DNA of 64,000 bases from Streptomyces poonensis (lineage in GTDB: Bacteria > Actinomycetota > Actinomycetes > Streptomycetales > Streptomycetaceae): NCBI RefSeq assembly GCF_014650915.1, contig NZ_BMVW01000003.1, positions 186,001-250,000 on the forward strand. Reading direction: 5' to 3'. Shown one piece after another: positions 1 to 7,727 of this stretch. The notes under the pieces are model-generated. The model ran no database searches, had not been told where the DNA came from, and worked only from the letters and a program-made list of their open reading frames with translations. Each line of letters starts with the position of its first letter. Positions within the stretch are counted from its first letter, which is position 1. A program made the translations under genes and the position numbers.

Positions 1-1
1 C

Positions 2-1834
2 GGTCTGGCCGACACACACCCGGTCACCGGACGGCCGCGACTGCGTCACCCCCTGATCGGCTCCTGCGCGGTGCATCTCGCCCCGCCCTCCGCCGTACGC
101 GAAGCCCACCTGGAACTCGCCGGGGCCCTCCCCGAGGACCACCCGCGGCACGCCCTCCATCTGGCGGCCGGGACCATCGGCGCCGACGAGACGGTCGCAC
201 TGCGCCTCGAACGGGCCGCGCAGGCCATGGCCCTGCGGAGGGGCGACATCGAGGCGGCCCGTCTGTACGCCCGTGCCGCGGCACTCAGCGAGGATCCCGG
301 CGCCGCTGCCACCCGGCGCATCATGGCGGCGTCGCTCGCCAGTCGCGGCTCGGCCGCCCTGGAGCACCTGCGCCATCTGATGGCCGAGGTGGCGAGACAT
401 CCCGTCCCGGCCGAACTGGCCCCGATCCACCGGTTCTCCATCGCCTTCTTCCAGTTGCACGAGGGTTCCGACCTCCGTACTCCGGCCTCCCTCATGGCGG
501 GCATCCTCGACGGTCTCGACGCCGCTCCCCGGCCGGAGGAGGCCCTGGCCGGCCTGTGGGACTACCTGTACTGCCTGCTGATCCTGGTGGCCGTGTACAC
601 CGGGGACGAGGACATCTGGGACGCCCTCGACCGGCACATCCATCTCGCCTCACCGCTGGCCCGGCTCTGTCACGACGTCTGGAAGGACCCCGCCCGCACC
701 GCCCATGGGGCCGGTGACCGGCTCCGTGACCTGCTGGCGGGTCTGACACCCGAGCAGGAGGCCCAGTCCGTCTGGCTGATCCTGTGGACGGCGGTCGGCC
801 TGAACGCGGTGGGCGAGCACCCCGCGGTGCTGGAGCGGCTGGGCCGGCAGGACGTCTGGGGGACACGGGCCTTCGTCAACCTGGTCACCTGCCGCGACGA
901 CGTGCTGGCGGGCCGCTGGGACAACGCCCTGCGGTCGGCCGAGCGCGGTGCACGGGAGTCGGTCGCCCGGGGTTTCGAACTGCATGAGATGACCCATCAC
1001 CTGCACACCGGGTTCATCCTGGCCGCGCGCGGGGACGAGGCGGCACTGGACGCCCTGCACGAACGGCTCGGCCCCTGGGCCCGCAAGCGCGAACTGCGCT
1101 TCCTGACGGACGGCATGCACGCCCACCGCTCGCTCCTCGCGCTGGGTGCGCAGGACTACGAGGAGGCCTACGCCCACGCCGCGGCCGTCACGCCGGCCGG
1201 TCGTCTGCCCGCCCGGGTGCCCTGGTTCCAGCACGCCTTCCTCGACCTCGTCCAGGCCGCGATCCACACGGGACGCCATGCGCAGGCCCGGGCCCATGTC
1301 GACGCGGCCGTCGCGGCCGAGATCCACCTGATCTCCGCCCACCACTCCTTCGTGCTGGCCGTCGCCCGGGCCGTCGAGTCCCAGGACGAGGCGTGCTTCC
1401 GCGCGGCACTCGCCCACCCCGGCTCCGACCGGTGGCCGATGGAGAAGGCACGGCTGCACCTCGCGTACGGCGCGCAGCTGCGCCGCGGCGGTCACCGCAA
1501 GGCCGCCGCCGCCCCGCTGCTCGTCGCGCACCGGACCTTCACCGCTCTGGGTGCCGCACTCTGGGCGGCGGCAGCGGCCCGCGAGCTGCGGACGGTCGGA
1601 CACGATCCGCACCGGACCACCCCGCGGCCCGACGCCTGGCACCACCTGACCGCCCAGGAGCGCCGCATCACGGAGCTGGCGGCCGCCGGGCTGACCAACC
1701 GTGAGATCGGCAACCGGCTGCGTCTGTCCCCCCGTACCGTCGGGGCGCATCTCTACAAGGCGTTCCCCAAGCTGGGAGTGACGTCGAGAGCCGCGCTCTC
1801 CCACGCTCTCCGGGGCGGCGAGGACTCCGGGTGA
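2..1834 (+). CDS. LuxR-family ATPase regulator, 5' truncated by window edge
   Basis: The frame is open from base 2, so the start lies upstream and the usual N-terminal P-loop ATPase part is missing from view. What remains is the helical, TPR-like sensor region typical of large LuxR (LAL/MalT-like) regulators, followed by a C-terminal LuxR helix-turn-helix over about the last 65 residues (around 1634-1830; LTAQERRITELAAAGLTNRE, then NRLRLSPRTVGAHLYKAF). The first visible residues (RHPLIGSC..., then AVREAHLELAGAL) match the segment that follows the ATPase module in this family. It should bind DNA and act as an ATP-dependent activator, but its ligand and targets cannot be read from the sequence. 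It faces the convergent hydrolase gene. Confidence 0.9.
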   Translation, partial: GLADTHPVTGRPRLRHPLIGSCAVHLAPPSAVREAHLELAGALPEDHPRHALHLAAGTIGADETVALRLERAAQAMALRRGDIEAARLYARAAALSEDPGAAATRRIMAASLASRGSAALEHLRHLMAEVARHPVPAELAPIHRFSIAFFQLHEGSDLRTPASLMAGILDGLDAAPRPEEALAGLWDYLYCLLILVAVYTGDEDIWDALDRHIHLASPLARLCHDVWKDPARTAHGAGDRLRDLLAGLTPEQEAQSVWLILWTAVGLNAVGEHPAVLERLGRQDVWGTRAFVNLVTCRDDVLAGRWDNALRSAERGARESVARGFELHEMTHHLHTGFILAARGDEAALDALHERLGPWARKRELRFLTDGMHAHRSLLALGAQDYEEAYAHAAAVTPAGRLPARVPWFQHAFLDLVQAAIHTGRHAQARAHVDAAVAAEIHLISAHHSFVLAVARAVESQDEACFRAALAHPGSDRWPMEKARLHLAYGAQLRRGGHRKAAAAPLLVAHRTFTALGAALWAAAAARELRTVGHDPHRTTPRPDAWHHLTAQERRITELAAAGLTNREIGNRLRLSPRTVGAHLYKAFPKLGVTSRAALSHALRGGEDSG

Positions 1835-1891
1835 TCCGCCCGGCTGGCACCGGGCCGCCCGCCAGGTGCCGGGCTCACCCCTCCGGGCGCC

Positions 1892-2827
1892 TCACGCGTA
1901 CCTGTGCAGCGCGCTGTGCAGCGTGTCGAGGGCGTGGGTGCGCGCCGCCGCCGCCACCTCGCTGTTGCGCAGCGCGTCGAACACCGTGAAGCCGTGCACG
2001 GTGCCGTGGCAGCGCAGCGACACCACCGGCACACGTGCCGCCCGGAGTCCGGACGCGTATGCCTCGCCTTCGTCGCGCAGGATGTCCGCCTCCGCCGTCA
2101 GCACCAGGGTCGGGGGCAGTCCCGCCAGGAGTTCCGTACCGGCCCGCAGCGGCGACACCGCGGGCTCCGTGTGGTCGGCCGGGTCGGCGTACCACCGCCA
2201 GAAGGCCGCCGCGTCGGCGCCCGTCAGGCCGTATCCCTCGGCGAACTGCCGGTGCGAGGCCGTACTCATCGCGGCATCGACAGCCGGGCAGACCAGCACC
2301 TGCTGTACGAAGGAGATGTCGTCGCGCCCGGCCGCCGACAGGGTCAGCGCCGCGGCGATCCCCGCGCCGCCCGCCACTCCGAACACCGCCGTCCGGCCAC
2401 CGTCGAGCCCCCACGCGGCGCCCTCACGTGCCAGCCACCGCGCCACGGCGTGACAGCGGCGTACGGCGAACGGATGCCGGGCCTGGGACTCCGTGTCGTA
2501 CTCCGGCACCACGACCGCCGCGTCCGCGCCCAGCGCCAGGTCCTCCCACCACGCACGGTGCCCGTCCGGATCGTCGAAACCCCACCCCGGCGTGTGCGCG
2601 TACAGGACGACGGGCAGCGGCCCCGTCGTACCCGCCGGACGCAGCACCCGCACCCGGATCCGCTGTCCGTCCTCGCCGGGCAGCGCCAGCCAGTCCTCCG
2701 TCACGTCCTCGGCCACCACGGCGGGCGCCCGCACCGGGGCCTCCGCCGGAGGCCGGCCGAGCGCGACGAACGCCTCGGCGGCCTGGTCGAGGACGAGCGG
2801 CGGGGAGTGCTGCATGTCTGACTCCAC
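1892..2827 (-). CDS. Alpha/beta hydrolase, HSL/lipase-like, catalytic Ser apparently lost
   Basis: This 311-residue protein has the fold signature of the hormone-sensitive-lipase esterase family. I prefer the GTG start at 2827 because AAGGAG lies 9 nt upstream; an in-frame ATG four codons later has poorer spacing. The acid/His part of the triad is intact (ADILRDEGEAYA and CHGTVHGF). The nucleophile elbow, normally GDSAGG, reads GVAGG, so Ser is replaced by Ala. The oxyanion-hole motif, normally HGGG, reads HTPGWG. The codons there are unambiguous (GGA GTG GCG GGC GGC). The protein therefore looks like a non-catalytic member, perhaps ligand-binding, comparable in principle to plant GID1. It is divergent from the AraC gene at 3128. 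The family call is firm; the inactive state is inferred. Confidence 0.85.
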   Translation of the reverse strand: MESDMQHSPPLVLDQAAEAFVALGRPPAEAPVRAPAVVAEDVTEDWLALPGEDGQRIRVRVLRPAGTTGPLPVVLYAHTPGWGFDDPDGHRAWWEDLALGADAAVVVPEYDTESQARHPFAVRRCHAVARWLAREGAAWGLDGGRTAVFGVAGGAGIAAALTLSAAGRDDISFVQQVLVCPAVDAAMSTASHRQFAEGYGLTGADAAAFWRWYADPADHTEPAVSPLRAGTELLAGLPPTLVLTAEADILRDEGEAYASGLRAARVPVVSLRCHGTVHGFTVFDALRNSEVAAAARTHALDTLHSALHRYA

Positions 2828-3127
2828 GGTGGCGGCTCCTTGCGACGACGTACCTGCCACGAGGAGCACACGACCGGCTCCACGCACCCGACCGGCCCGC
2901 GCGCCCCGCACGGCCGACTCACACCCTACGTACCGGTCACCTGCGTATCCGCGGCGATGCGGCATGTTCTCATGACGCAGCGCGCACATCCTGGGGCGCG
3001 GTCGCCGGAGAACGTGGCACGAACACACGTCAGATGACTTACCTCCGCCCGGGCTCACCCCCCGATGCTGGACACGACGGGACAGCGCGGGTGCCCGCGG
3101 CGGAGATGTGAGGAGACTGACGCGCCC

Positions 3128-4120
3128 ATGGAGGAACACGGGACAGCACCGGTCGCGGTGGAGGAGCGGCTCACCGCCTGGCAGGACGCACTGCGGTCAT
3201 GGTGGGTGCCGGTCCGGGTGACCGTACGCAGCACCTCGTCCTTCGACGCCGGGATCGGCGCGGCCCGCTTCGGCTACGCCGTCGCGCTCACCGCCACCGC
3301 CGACGCGTGCCGCATCAGCCGGCTCCGGCCGCCGGCCGTCCCGGCGGCGCATCCGCGTGTCTGCCTCGCGCTGCAACGCGCCGGATCCGGCGCTCTCGTC
3401 CAGGGCGGCCGGCACACCGCGCTCGAGACGGGGGACCTCGTCCTCATCGACCCCGACCTCCCGTTCTCCCTGGATCTGCGCAGCCGGTTCACCATCCAGA
3501 TCCTGCATCTGCCGCTGCGCGCCGTCGGCGTCCCCCGGTCCCGGCTCGCCGCCCTCACCGGTCGCACCGTGCCGATGGACCAGGGGGCGCCCGCACTCGC
3601 GGCGGCGTTCGTCGACACGCTCGCCACCACCGGTGACCGCCTTCCCGCCCCGGCCGGTGAGCGTCTCGCCGGGGTCGGCGCCGACCTGCTGGCCGCCCTC
3701 GTCGACGAACTCTCCCCGCCCGCCGCCCCTGACGAACCGCTCGACGGCAATCCGCTCGGGGCCGCCGTCCGCGGCTACATCGAACAGCACCTCGGTGACC
3801 CCGGCCTCACACCCGAGAACATCGCCGCCGCCCACGGTGTCTCCGTCCGTTACCTCCACCGCGTCTTCGAGACGGAGCAGACCACGCTCATGCGGTACGT
3901 CCAGCGCCGCCGTGTCGAGGAGTGCGCCCGCGAACTCGCCCGCCGCCGTCGCGCCGCCCCCACCGTCAGCGCGGTGGCCCACCGCTGGGGATTCACCAAC
4001 GCCGCCCACTTCACCCGGACCTTCAAGACTGTCTACGGTCTTACGCCCAGCGAGTGGCGGGCAGCCGCCGCACGCTCCGGCGGCGCTCCGGCCGACATCT
4101 CGATGCCGCGACAGCGGTAG
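3128..4120 (+). CDS. AraC-family transcriptional regulator (copy 1)
   Basis: This 330-residue regulator has an N-terminal cupin-like ligand/dimerisation domain of the AraC_binding_2 type (residues about 40-200) and a C-terminal double helix-turn-helix (about 215-315; ENIAAAHGVSVRYLHRVFE, then VAHRWGFTNAAHFTRTFK and YGLTPSEWR). I chose the ATG at 3128, preceded by GAGGAG, over an upstream in-frame ATG at 3065 because the extra residues are non-homologous. It is divergent from the hydrolase gene and stands directly upstream of a second AraC gene with the same architecture, so the pair looks like an old duplication. Its likely targets are the hydrolase gene and itself, which is inference. Confidence 0.9.
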   Translation: MEEHGTAPVAVEERLTAWQDALRSWWVPVRVTVRSTSSFDAGIGAARFGYAVALTATADACRISRLRPPAVPAAHPRVCLALQRAGSGALVQGGRHTALETGDLVLIDPDLPFSLDLRSRFTIQILHLPLRAVGVPRSRLAALTGRTVPMDQGAPALAAAFVDTLATTGDRLPAPAGERLAGVGADLLAALVDELSPPAAPDEPLDGNPLGAAVRGYIEQHLGDPGLTPENIAAAHGVSVRYLHRVFETEQTTLMRYVQRRRVEECARELARRRRAAPTVSAVAHRWGFTNAAHFTRTFKTVYGLTPSEWRAAAARSGGAPADISMPRQR

Positions 4121-4158
4121 GGGTGGCACAGCGGCAGAGGCGGGACGAGCCGGGTGAA

Positions 4159-4177
4159 GCCGGGCGGTGCGCCCGGC
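4159..4177 (+). terminator. Candidate hairpin after AraC copy 1
   Basis: GCCGGGC and GCCCGGC form a 7-bp perfect stem around a 5-nt loop, 39 nt after the stop codon of the first AraC gene. No U-tract follows, as is usual for streptomycete terminators. The stem is short, so the call is tentative. Confidence 0.4.
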
Positions 4178-4396
4178 GCTGTGCGGCGGGTGCCGTCCGG
4201 CCGCGGCACACCGCGCACCGCGCACCAGGTGACGTGCCCGCGCTGCCGAGTTCCGCGCGACCTGCGCCGTACGGGCACGGGCGGCGTCGACGGAAGGACG
4301 CCCGTCAAACGACTTACACCGCATACCGCGCATCGTCCGACACTGGGCAGGCCGGCAGCGTCACCGCCGGCTGGTCCCAGCCCAACGGAGCCCGGA

Positions 4397-5473
4397 ATGT
4401 CCTGTCCCGCCAGCCCACCGCCGACCGTCGCACACGCCGCACGCCCGGCCCCGCCACCGGTCGTCGACGTGGGCCGGTCGCTGCGCACGCCCTGGGGAAA
4501 CCTGTCCACCTTCCTGCTCGGCGCGGGGACCCGGCTGCCGTCGGCGGTGCCCGGCCCTGCCGGGGAAGCACGACTGGCGGCGTACGTCCTGGGCGCCACC
4601 GGGCAGATGCTGCTGCGGACGACGGTCGAGGGAGCCACGACGCCGGAATCCGGCACCCTCCTCCTGGTCACGCACGACAGCGACGGCCGGCCGGGGGCGA
4701 TCGAGGCCGAGGCCGTGGCGCCCGCAGAGGTGACCGTGTTCGACATACCGCTCCACGCGCTGTCCTCCCCCGTGGCCGAGGTGGTGGCCGCCGCCCGGCA
4801 CCCGGTCACCACCGCACACGGCACCGCGTCGGTCCTGGCCGCACTGCTGACGACGGTGACCGCGTCGGCACCGGCATGGGCTTCGGGACCCGGCGCGGCC
4901 GCCCGGCAGCACCGGCTGGTCACGCACCTGTACGACGTCGTCGACACGCTCGTGCACGAACGCGCCCACCCGGCTCCTCCCCCGGACCCGGCAGCACAGC
5001 TCAGCACGATCCGTTGGTGGATCGAGGACCGCCTGGGCGACACCTCCCTCAGCCCGGAGACCGTCGCCACCGCGCACTACCTGTCCGTGCGGCGACTGCA
5101 CCAGTTGTTCGCGCGTGACGGCACCACGTTCGGCGCGTGGGTCCGCGCCCGCCGCCTCACCGAGACCCGCCGCGAACTGAGCCGCCCCGGCCCGCCCGCC
5201 ACAGTGGCAGCGGTGTCCCGCCGCTGGGGTTTCACGACACCCGCACACTTCAGCCGGGTGTTCAAGGCCACCTACGGGCGTGCGCCCAGCACGTGGCGGC
5301 TGCGGCGGCCGGCCCCCGGCGCGCCTGCGCCCGGTCAGGAGGAGCGCTTGTCAGCGAGTGCCGAGCGGGTCGCGTGCAACGACGCCAGCAGTCGCAGCCG
5401 GTCCGCGTCGGCGCCGCCCGGCTCGGCGGTGAAGACCAGCATGACCGGGCCGGGTCTGCCGGGCAGCGGATAG
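4397..5473 (+). CDS. AraC-family transcriptional regulator (copy 2)
   Basis: The ATG at 4397 with CGGAG 9 nt upstream gives a 358-residue protein. The same frame is open back to 4154, but that stretch is arginine/proline-rich and lacks a domain. The N-terminal half resembles the AraC_binding_2 sensor domain. The C-terminal HTH pair is clear (TVATAHYLSVRRLHQLF, VSRRWGFTTPAHFSRVFK, YGRAPSTWR). After the HTH the frame runs on about 50 low-complexity residues, and its last 139 bp overlap tail-to-tail with the XRE gene on the other strand, so the true C-terminus may have been extended by loss of an earlier stop. It is paralogous to the preceding gene. Confidence 0.85.
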   Translation: MSCPASPPPTVAHAARPAPPPVVDVGRSLRTPWGNLSTFLLGAGTRLPSAVPGPAGEARLAAYVLGATGQMLLRTTVEGATTPESGTLLLVTHDSDGRPGAIEAEAVAPAEVTVFDIPLHALSSPVAEVVAAARHPVTTAHGTASVLAALLTTVTASAPAWASGPGAAARQHRLVTHLYDVVDTLVHERAHPAPPPDPAAQLSTIRWWIEDRLGDTSLSPETVATAHYLSVRRLHQLFARDGTTFGAWVRARRLTETRRELSRPGPPATVAAVSRRWGFTTPAHFSRVFKATYGRAPSTWRLRRPAPGAPAPGQEERLSASAERVACNDASSRSRSASAPPGSAVKTSMTGPGLPGSG

Positions 5474-6210
5474 GTGTCCCAGTCCAGGACGATGTCGCCG
5501 ACCTCGGGAACCCGGAAGGTCTTGGTGCCGCTGACCGACGCGCGTACGTCGTGCCGGGCCCACAGCCGCCGGAACTCGGCGCTGCGGATGCTCAGTTCAC
5601 CGACGATCGCGGTGGCGCGCGGATGGGTGGGATCGGTGGCGACGGCGGCCCGCATCATGCCGATGTACTCCAGGGCCTGCCGCTCCCAGTCCGGGCAGCT
5701 CCGCTCGCCGGTCAGCGTGTCGTCGAACATCAGCAGGAGCATGTTGAGCCGGTGCGGCGGGTGGGCGCCCGGGCTGCCGAGCAGCGCCTCCGCCATCGGG
5801 TTCCAGGCGAGCAGGTCGAGGTGGCGGCCGAGCACGACCGCCGGGGTGTCCATCACCCGCAGCAGCCGCCGCGTGCTGTCCGGCACCCGTTCCGGACCGT
5901 GGTCCACCCGGGCGGGCACGGGCCGGCGGGCGGCACGGGCCAGCGTGAACAGGTGCCGGCGTTCCTCGTCGTCGAGACCGAGCGCGCCGGCGAGCGCGTC
6001 CAGGACGTCATCGGACGGGCGTACCTCCCGGCCCTGCTCCATCCGCTGGTAGTAGTCGGTGCTCAGCCCGGCCAGCAGGGCCAGCTCCTCGCGCCGCAGC
6101 CCGGTGACCTTGCGTCGGCCGCCCGGCTCCAGGCCGACGTCGTGCGGACGCAGCCGGCCGCGCCGGGCGCGCAGGAAGTCTCCGAGTTCACGGGCGTACG
6201 GATGGGTCAT
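5335..6210 (-). CDS. XRE-family regulator with MmyB-like sensor domain
   Basis: A 291-residue helix-turn-helix regulator common in Streptomyces. The N-terminal HTH lies at residues about 34-85 (VTGLRREELALLAGLSTDYY, then QRMEQGREVRPSDDVL), followed by an MmyB-like ligand-binding domain (about 110-275) ending in the usual hydrophobic strand FTAEPGGADADRLRLL. It is divergent from the SDR gene at 6343, with a perfect inverted repeat between them. In actinomycetes this regulator type usually controls the adjacent oxidoreductase, so autoregulation plus SDR repression is likely. Its 3' end overlaps the second AraC gene on the opposite strand. Confidence 0.92.
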   Translation of the reverse strand: MTHPYARELGDFLRARRGRLRPHDVGLEPGGRRKVTGLRREELALLAGLSTDYYQRMEQGREVRPSDDVLDALAGALGLDDEERRHLFTLARAARRPVPARVDHGPERVPDSTRRLLRVMDTPAVVLGRHLDLLAWNPMAEALLGSPGAHPPHRLNMLLLMFDDTLTGERSCPDWERQALEYIGMMRAAVATDPTHPRATAIVGELSIRSAEFRRLWARHDVRASVSGTKTFRVPEVGDIVLDWDTYPLPGRPGPVMLVFTAEPGGADADRLRLLASLHATRSALADKRSS

Positions 6211-6244
6211 GCCGCAAGTGTGCCGCGTGGCCGGGCACCCGAGG

Positions 6245-6261
6245 TAGGTCCCGCAGACCTA
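6245..6261. promoter_or_regulatory. Putative operator of the XRE/SDR divergent pair
   Basis: TAGGTC-CCGCA-GACCTA is a perfect 6-bp inverted repeat with a 5-bp spacer, 35 bp from the XRE start and 82 bp from the SDR start. Its position between divergent genes and its dyad symmetry suit the XRE dimer encoded next to it. Binding is inferred. Confidence 0.55.
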
Positions 6262-6342
6262 GGCAACCGGGAACGACCGGACCGGCTCGCGTTGCTCCTA
6301 GCGTCGTCGGTCCAGCCCACCGACACCCTGGAGGAGCAGCGG

Positions 6343-7248
6343 ATGACCGGATGGACCGCCGACCGCATCCCCGACCAGCACGGCCGGATCGCCGTCGTGA
6401 CCGGCGCGAACTCGGGCCTCGGCCTGGTCACCGCGACCGAGTTGGCCCGCCATGGCGCCCGTGTCGTGCTCGCCGTCCGCGACACCGCCGCCGGCGACGA
6501 GGCCGCCCGCCGGATCCGTGGCGACGTCGAGGTGCGCGAGCTGGACCTGGCCTCCCTCGACTCCGTACGCGCGTTCGCCGCGAAGCTGGCCGCCGACCAC
6601 CCGGCGATCGACCTTCTGGTGAACAACGCCGGCGCGGTGTTGCTCGGCCCGCGCCGTACCACCGCCGACGGCTTCGAGCTGCACCTCGGCACCAACATGC
6701 TGGGCCACTTCGCGCTGACCGGCCTGCTGCTCGGCGCACTGGCCACGGCGAGGGAGCCCCGGGTGGTCAGCCTCAGCTCGATCACCCACAAGAACGCGCA
6801 CCTCGACTTCGACGACCTGATGTACGAGCGTGGCTACCGGGCCGCTCCCGCCTACGGCCGCTCCAAGCTCGCCACGACGGTCTTCGGCGTCGAGCTGGAC
6901 CGCCGCCTGCGCGCTGCCGGACTGCCGATCGTCAGCACGCTGGCCCATCCCGGTCTCACCCGCACCAATCTGACTCCGCGCGCATGGGAGCACCGCGGCC
7001 GGTTCGGGCAGTTGATCGCGTGGTTCGGCCTGCTGGCCACCCAGTCGGTGGAGCAGGGCGCACTGCCGCAGTTGCGCGCCGCGACCGAACCCGGCGTGCG
7101 CGGCGGCCAGTTCTTCGGGCCGTCCGGGCTCTGGGAGACACGGGGCCGGGTCACCGAGGCTCGGCTCAGCCAAGAGGCGGCGGACCCGGCCGTCGGCAGG
7201 CGGCTGTGGACGACGGCAGAGGAACTGACCGGCATCAGCTATCCATGA
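6343..7248 (+). CDS. Short-chain dehydrogenase/reductase
   Basis: A 301-residue NAD(P)-dependent SDR of the retinol-dehydrogenase-like type. The Rossmann motif TGANSGLG (residues about 20-27), the NNAG strand motif, the catalytic Ser region SLSSITHK and the catalytic YGRSK (YxxxK) are all present, so the enzyme should be active. The start ATG follows GGAGGAGCAGCGG. The physiological substrate is unknown; homologues next to XRE regulators are usually annotated only as oxidoreductases. It probably responds to the XRE protein encoded divergently. Confidence 0.93.
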   Translation: MTGWTADRIPDQHGRIAVVTGANSGLGLVTATELARHGARVVLAVRDTAAGDEAARRIRGDVEVRELDLASLDSVRAFAAKLAADHPAIDLLVNNAGAVLLGPRRTTADGFELHLGTNMLGHFALTGLLLGALATAREPRVVSLSSITHKNAHLDFDDLMYERGYRAAPAYGRSKLATTVFGVELDRRLRAAGLPIVSTLAHPGLTRTNLTPRAWEHRGRFGQLIAWFGLLATQSVEQGALPQLRAATEPGVRGGQFFGPSGLWETRGRVTEARLSQEAADPAVGRRLWTTAEELTGISYP

Positions 7249-7385
7249 GCGGACCCGGGGAGATGAACGATCCGACGGGACGGTCGCCGCCCCGCACGAC
7301 GAGCCGTCAGTCCGGGCAGCAGGCACGGAACGCTCCAGCAGGACCGGTGACGCGTTCGTCGGCGGCACCCATCTTGCTCGGGTGA

Positions 7386-7724
7386 TCAGATGGGCGGGGT
7401 CGCGGCCGGCGGTGCACCGATCTGGATGCCGAGGCAGGCCACGAGATCGCCTCCGTCGAGAGCGCTCCTACGCATGTTGATGATCAGGACCGTTCCGGCC
7501 ACGATGCCGGCGGAGCCGGTGCCGGTTCGTCGGGACTGTTCGATGCGCTCCGTGACGGGACGGCGGACCGCCTCGGTGAGCAAGGTGAGGCCGTGCGGGA
7601 ACACCTCGCTGAGCAGGTGTCGCCGGTGTCGTTGCCGCCCGTCCTCGATCAGGCTGCCGACAGAACACCAGCGGCTGATCGGCGGATCCCGCCCCGCCCA
7701 CACCATCAGCCGAACCCACCACAC
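7386..7724 (-). CDS. Hypothetical protein downstream of the PKS
   Basis: A 112-codon frame starting at a GTG 3 nt after the PKS stop codon and reading in the same direction. Its third codon positions are mostly G/C, unlike the competing frames, which supports coding. The predicted protein carries a hydrophobic stretch (GSAGIVAGTVLIINM) but no domain I recognise. If real, it would be the last gene of the PKS transcript. It could also be the decayed remainder of a larger gene. Confidence 0.4.
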   Translation of the reverse strand: MWWVRLMVWAGRDPPISRWCSVGSLIEDGRQRHRRHLLSEVFPHGLTLLTEAVRRPVTERIEQSRRTGTGSAGIVAGTVLIINMRRSALDGGDLVACLGIQIGAPPAATPPI

Positions 7725-7727
7725 GAC

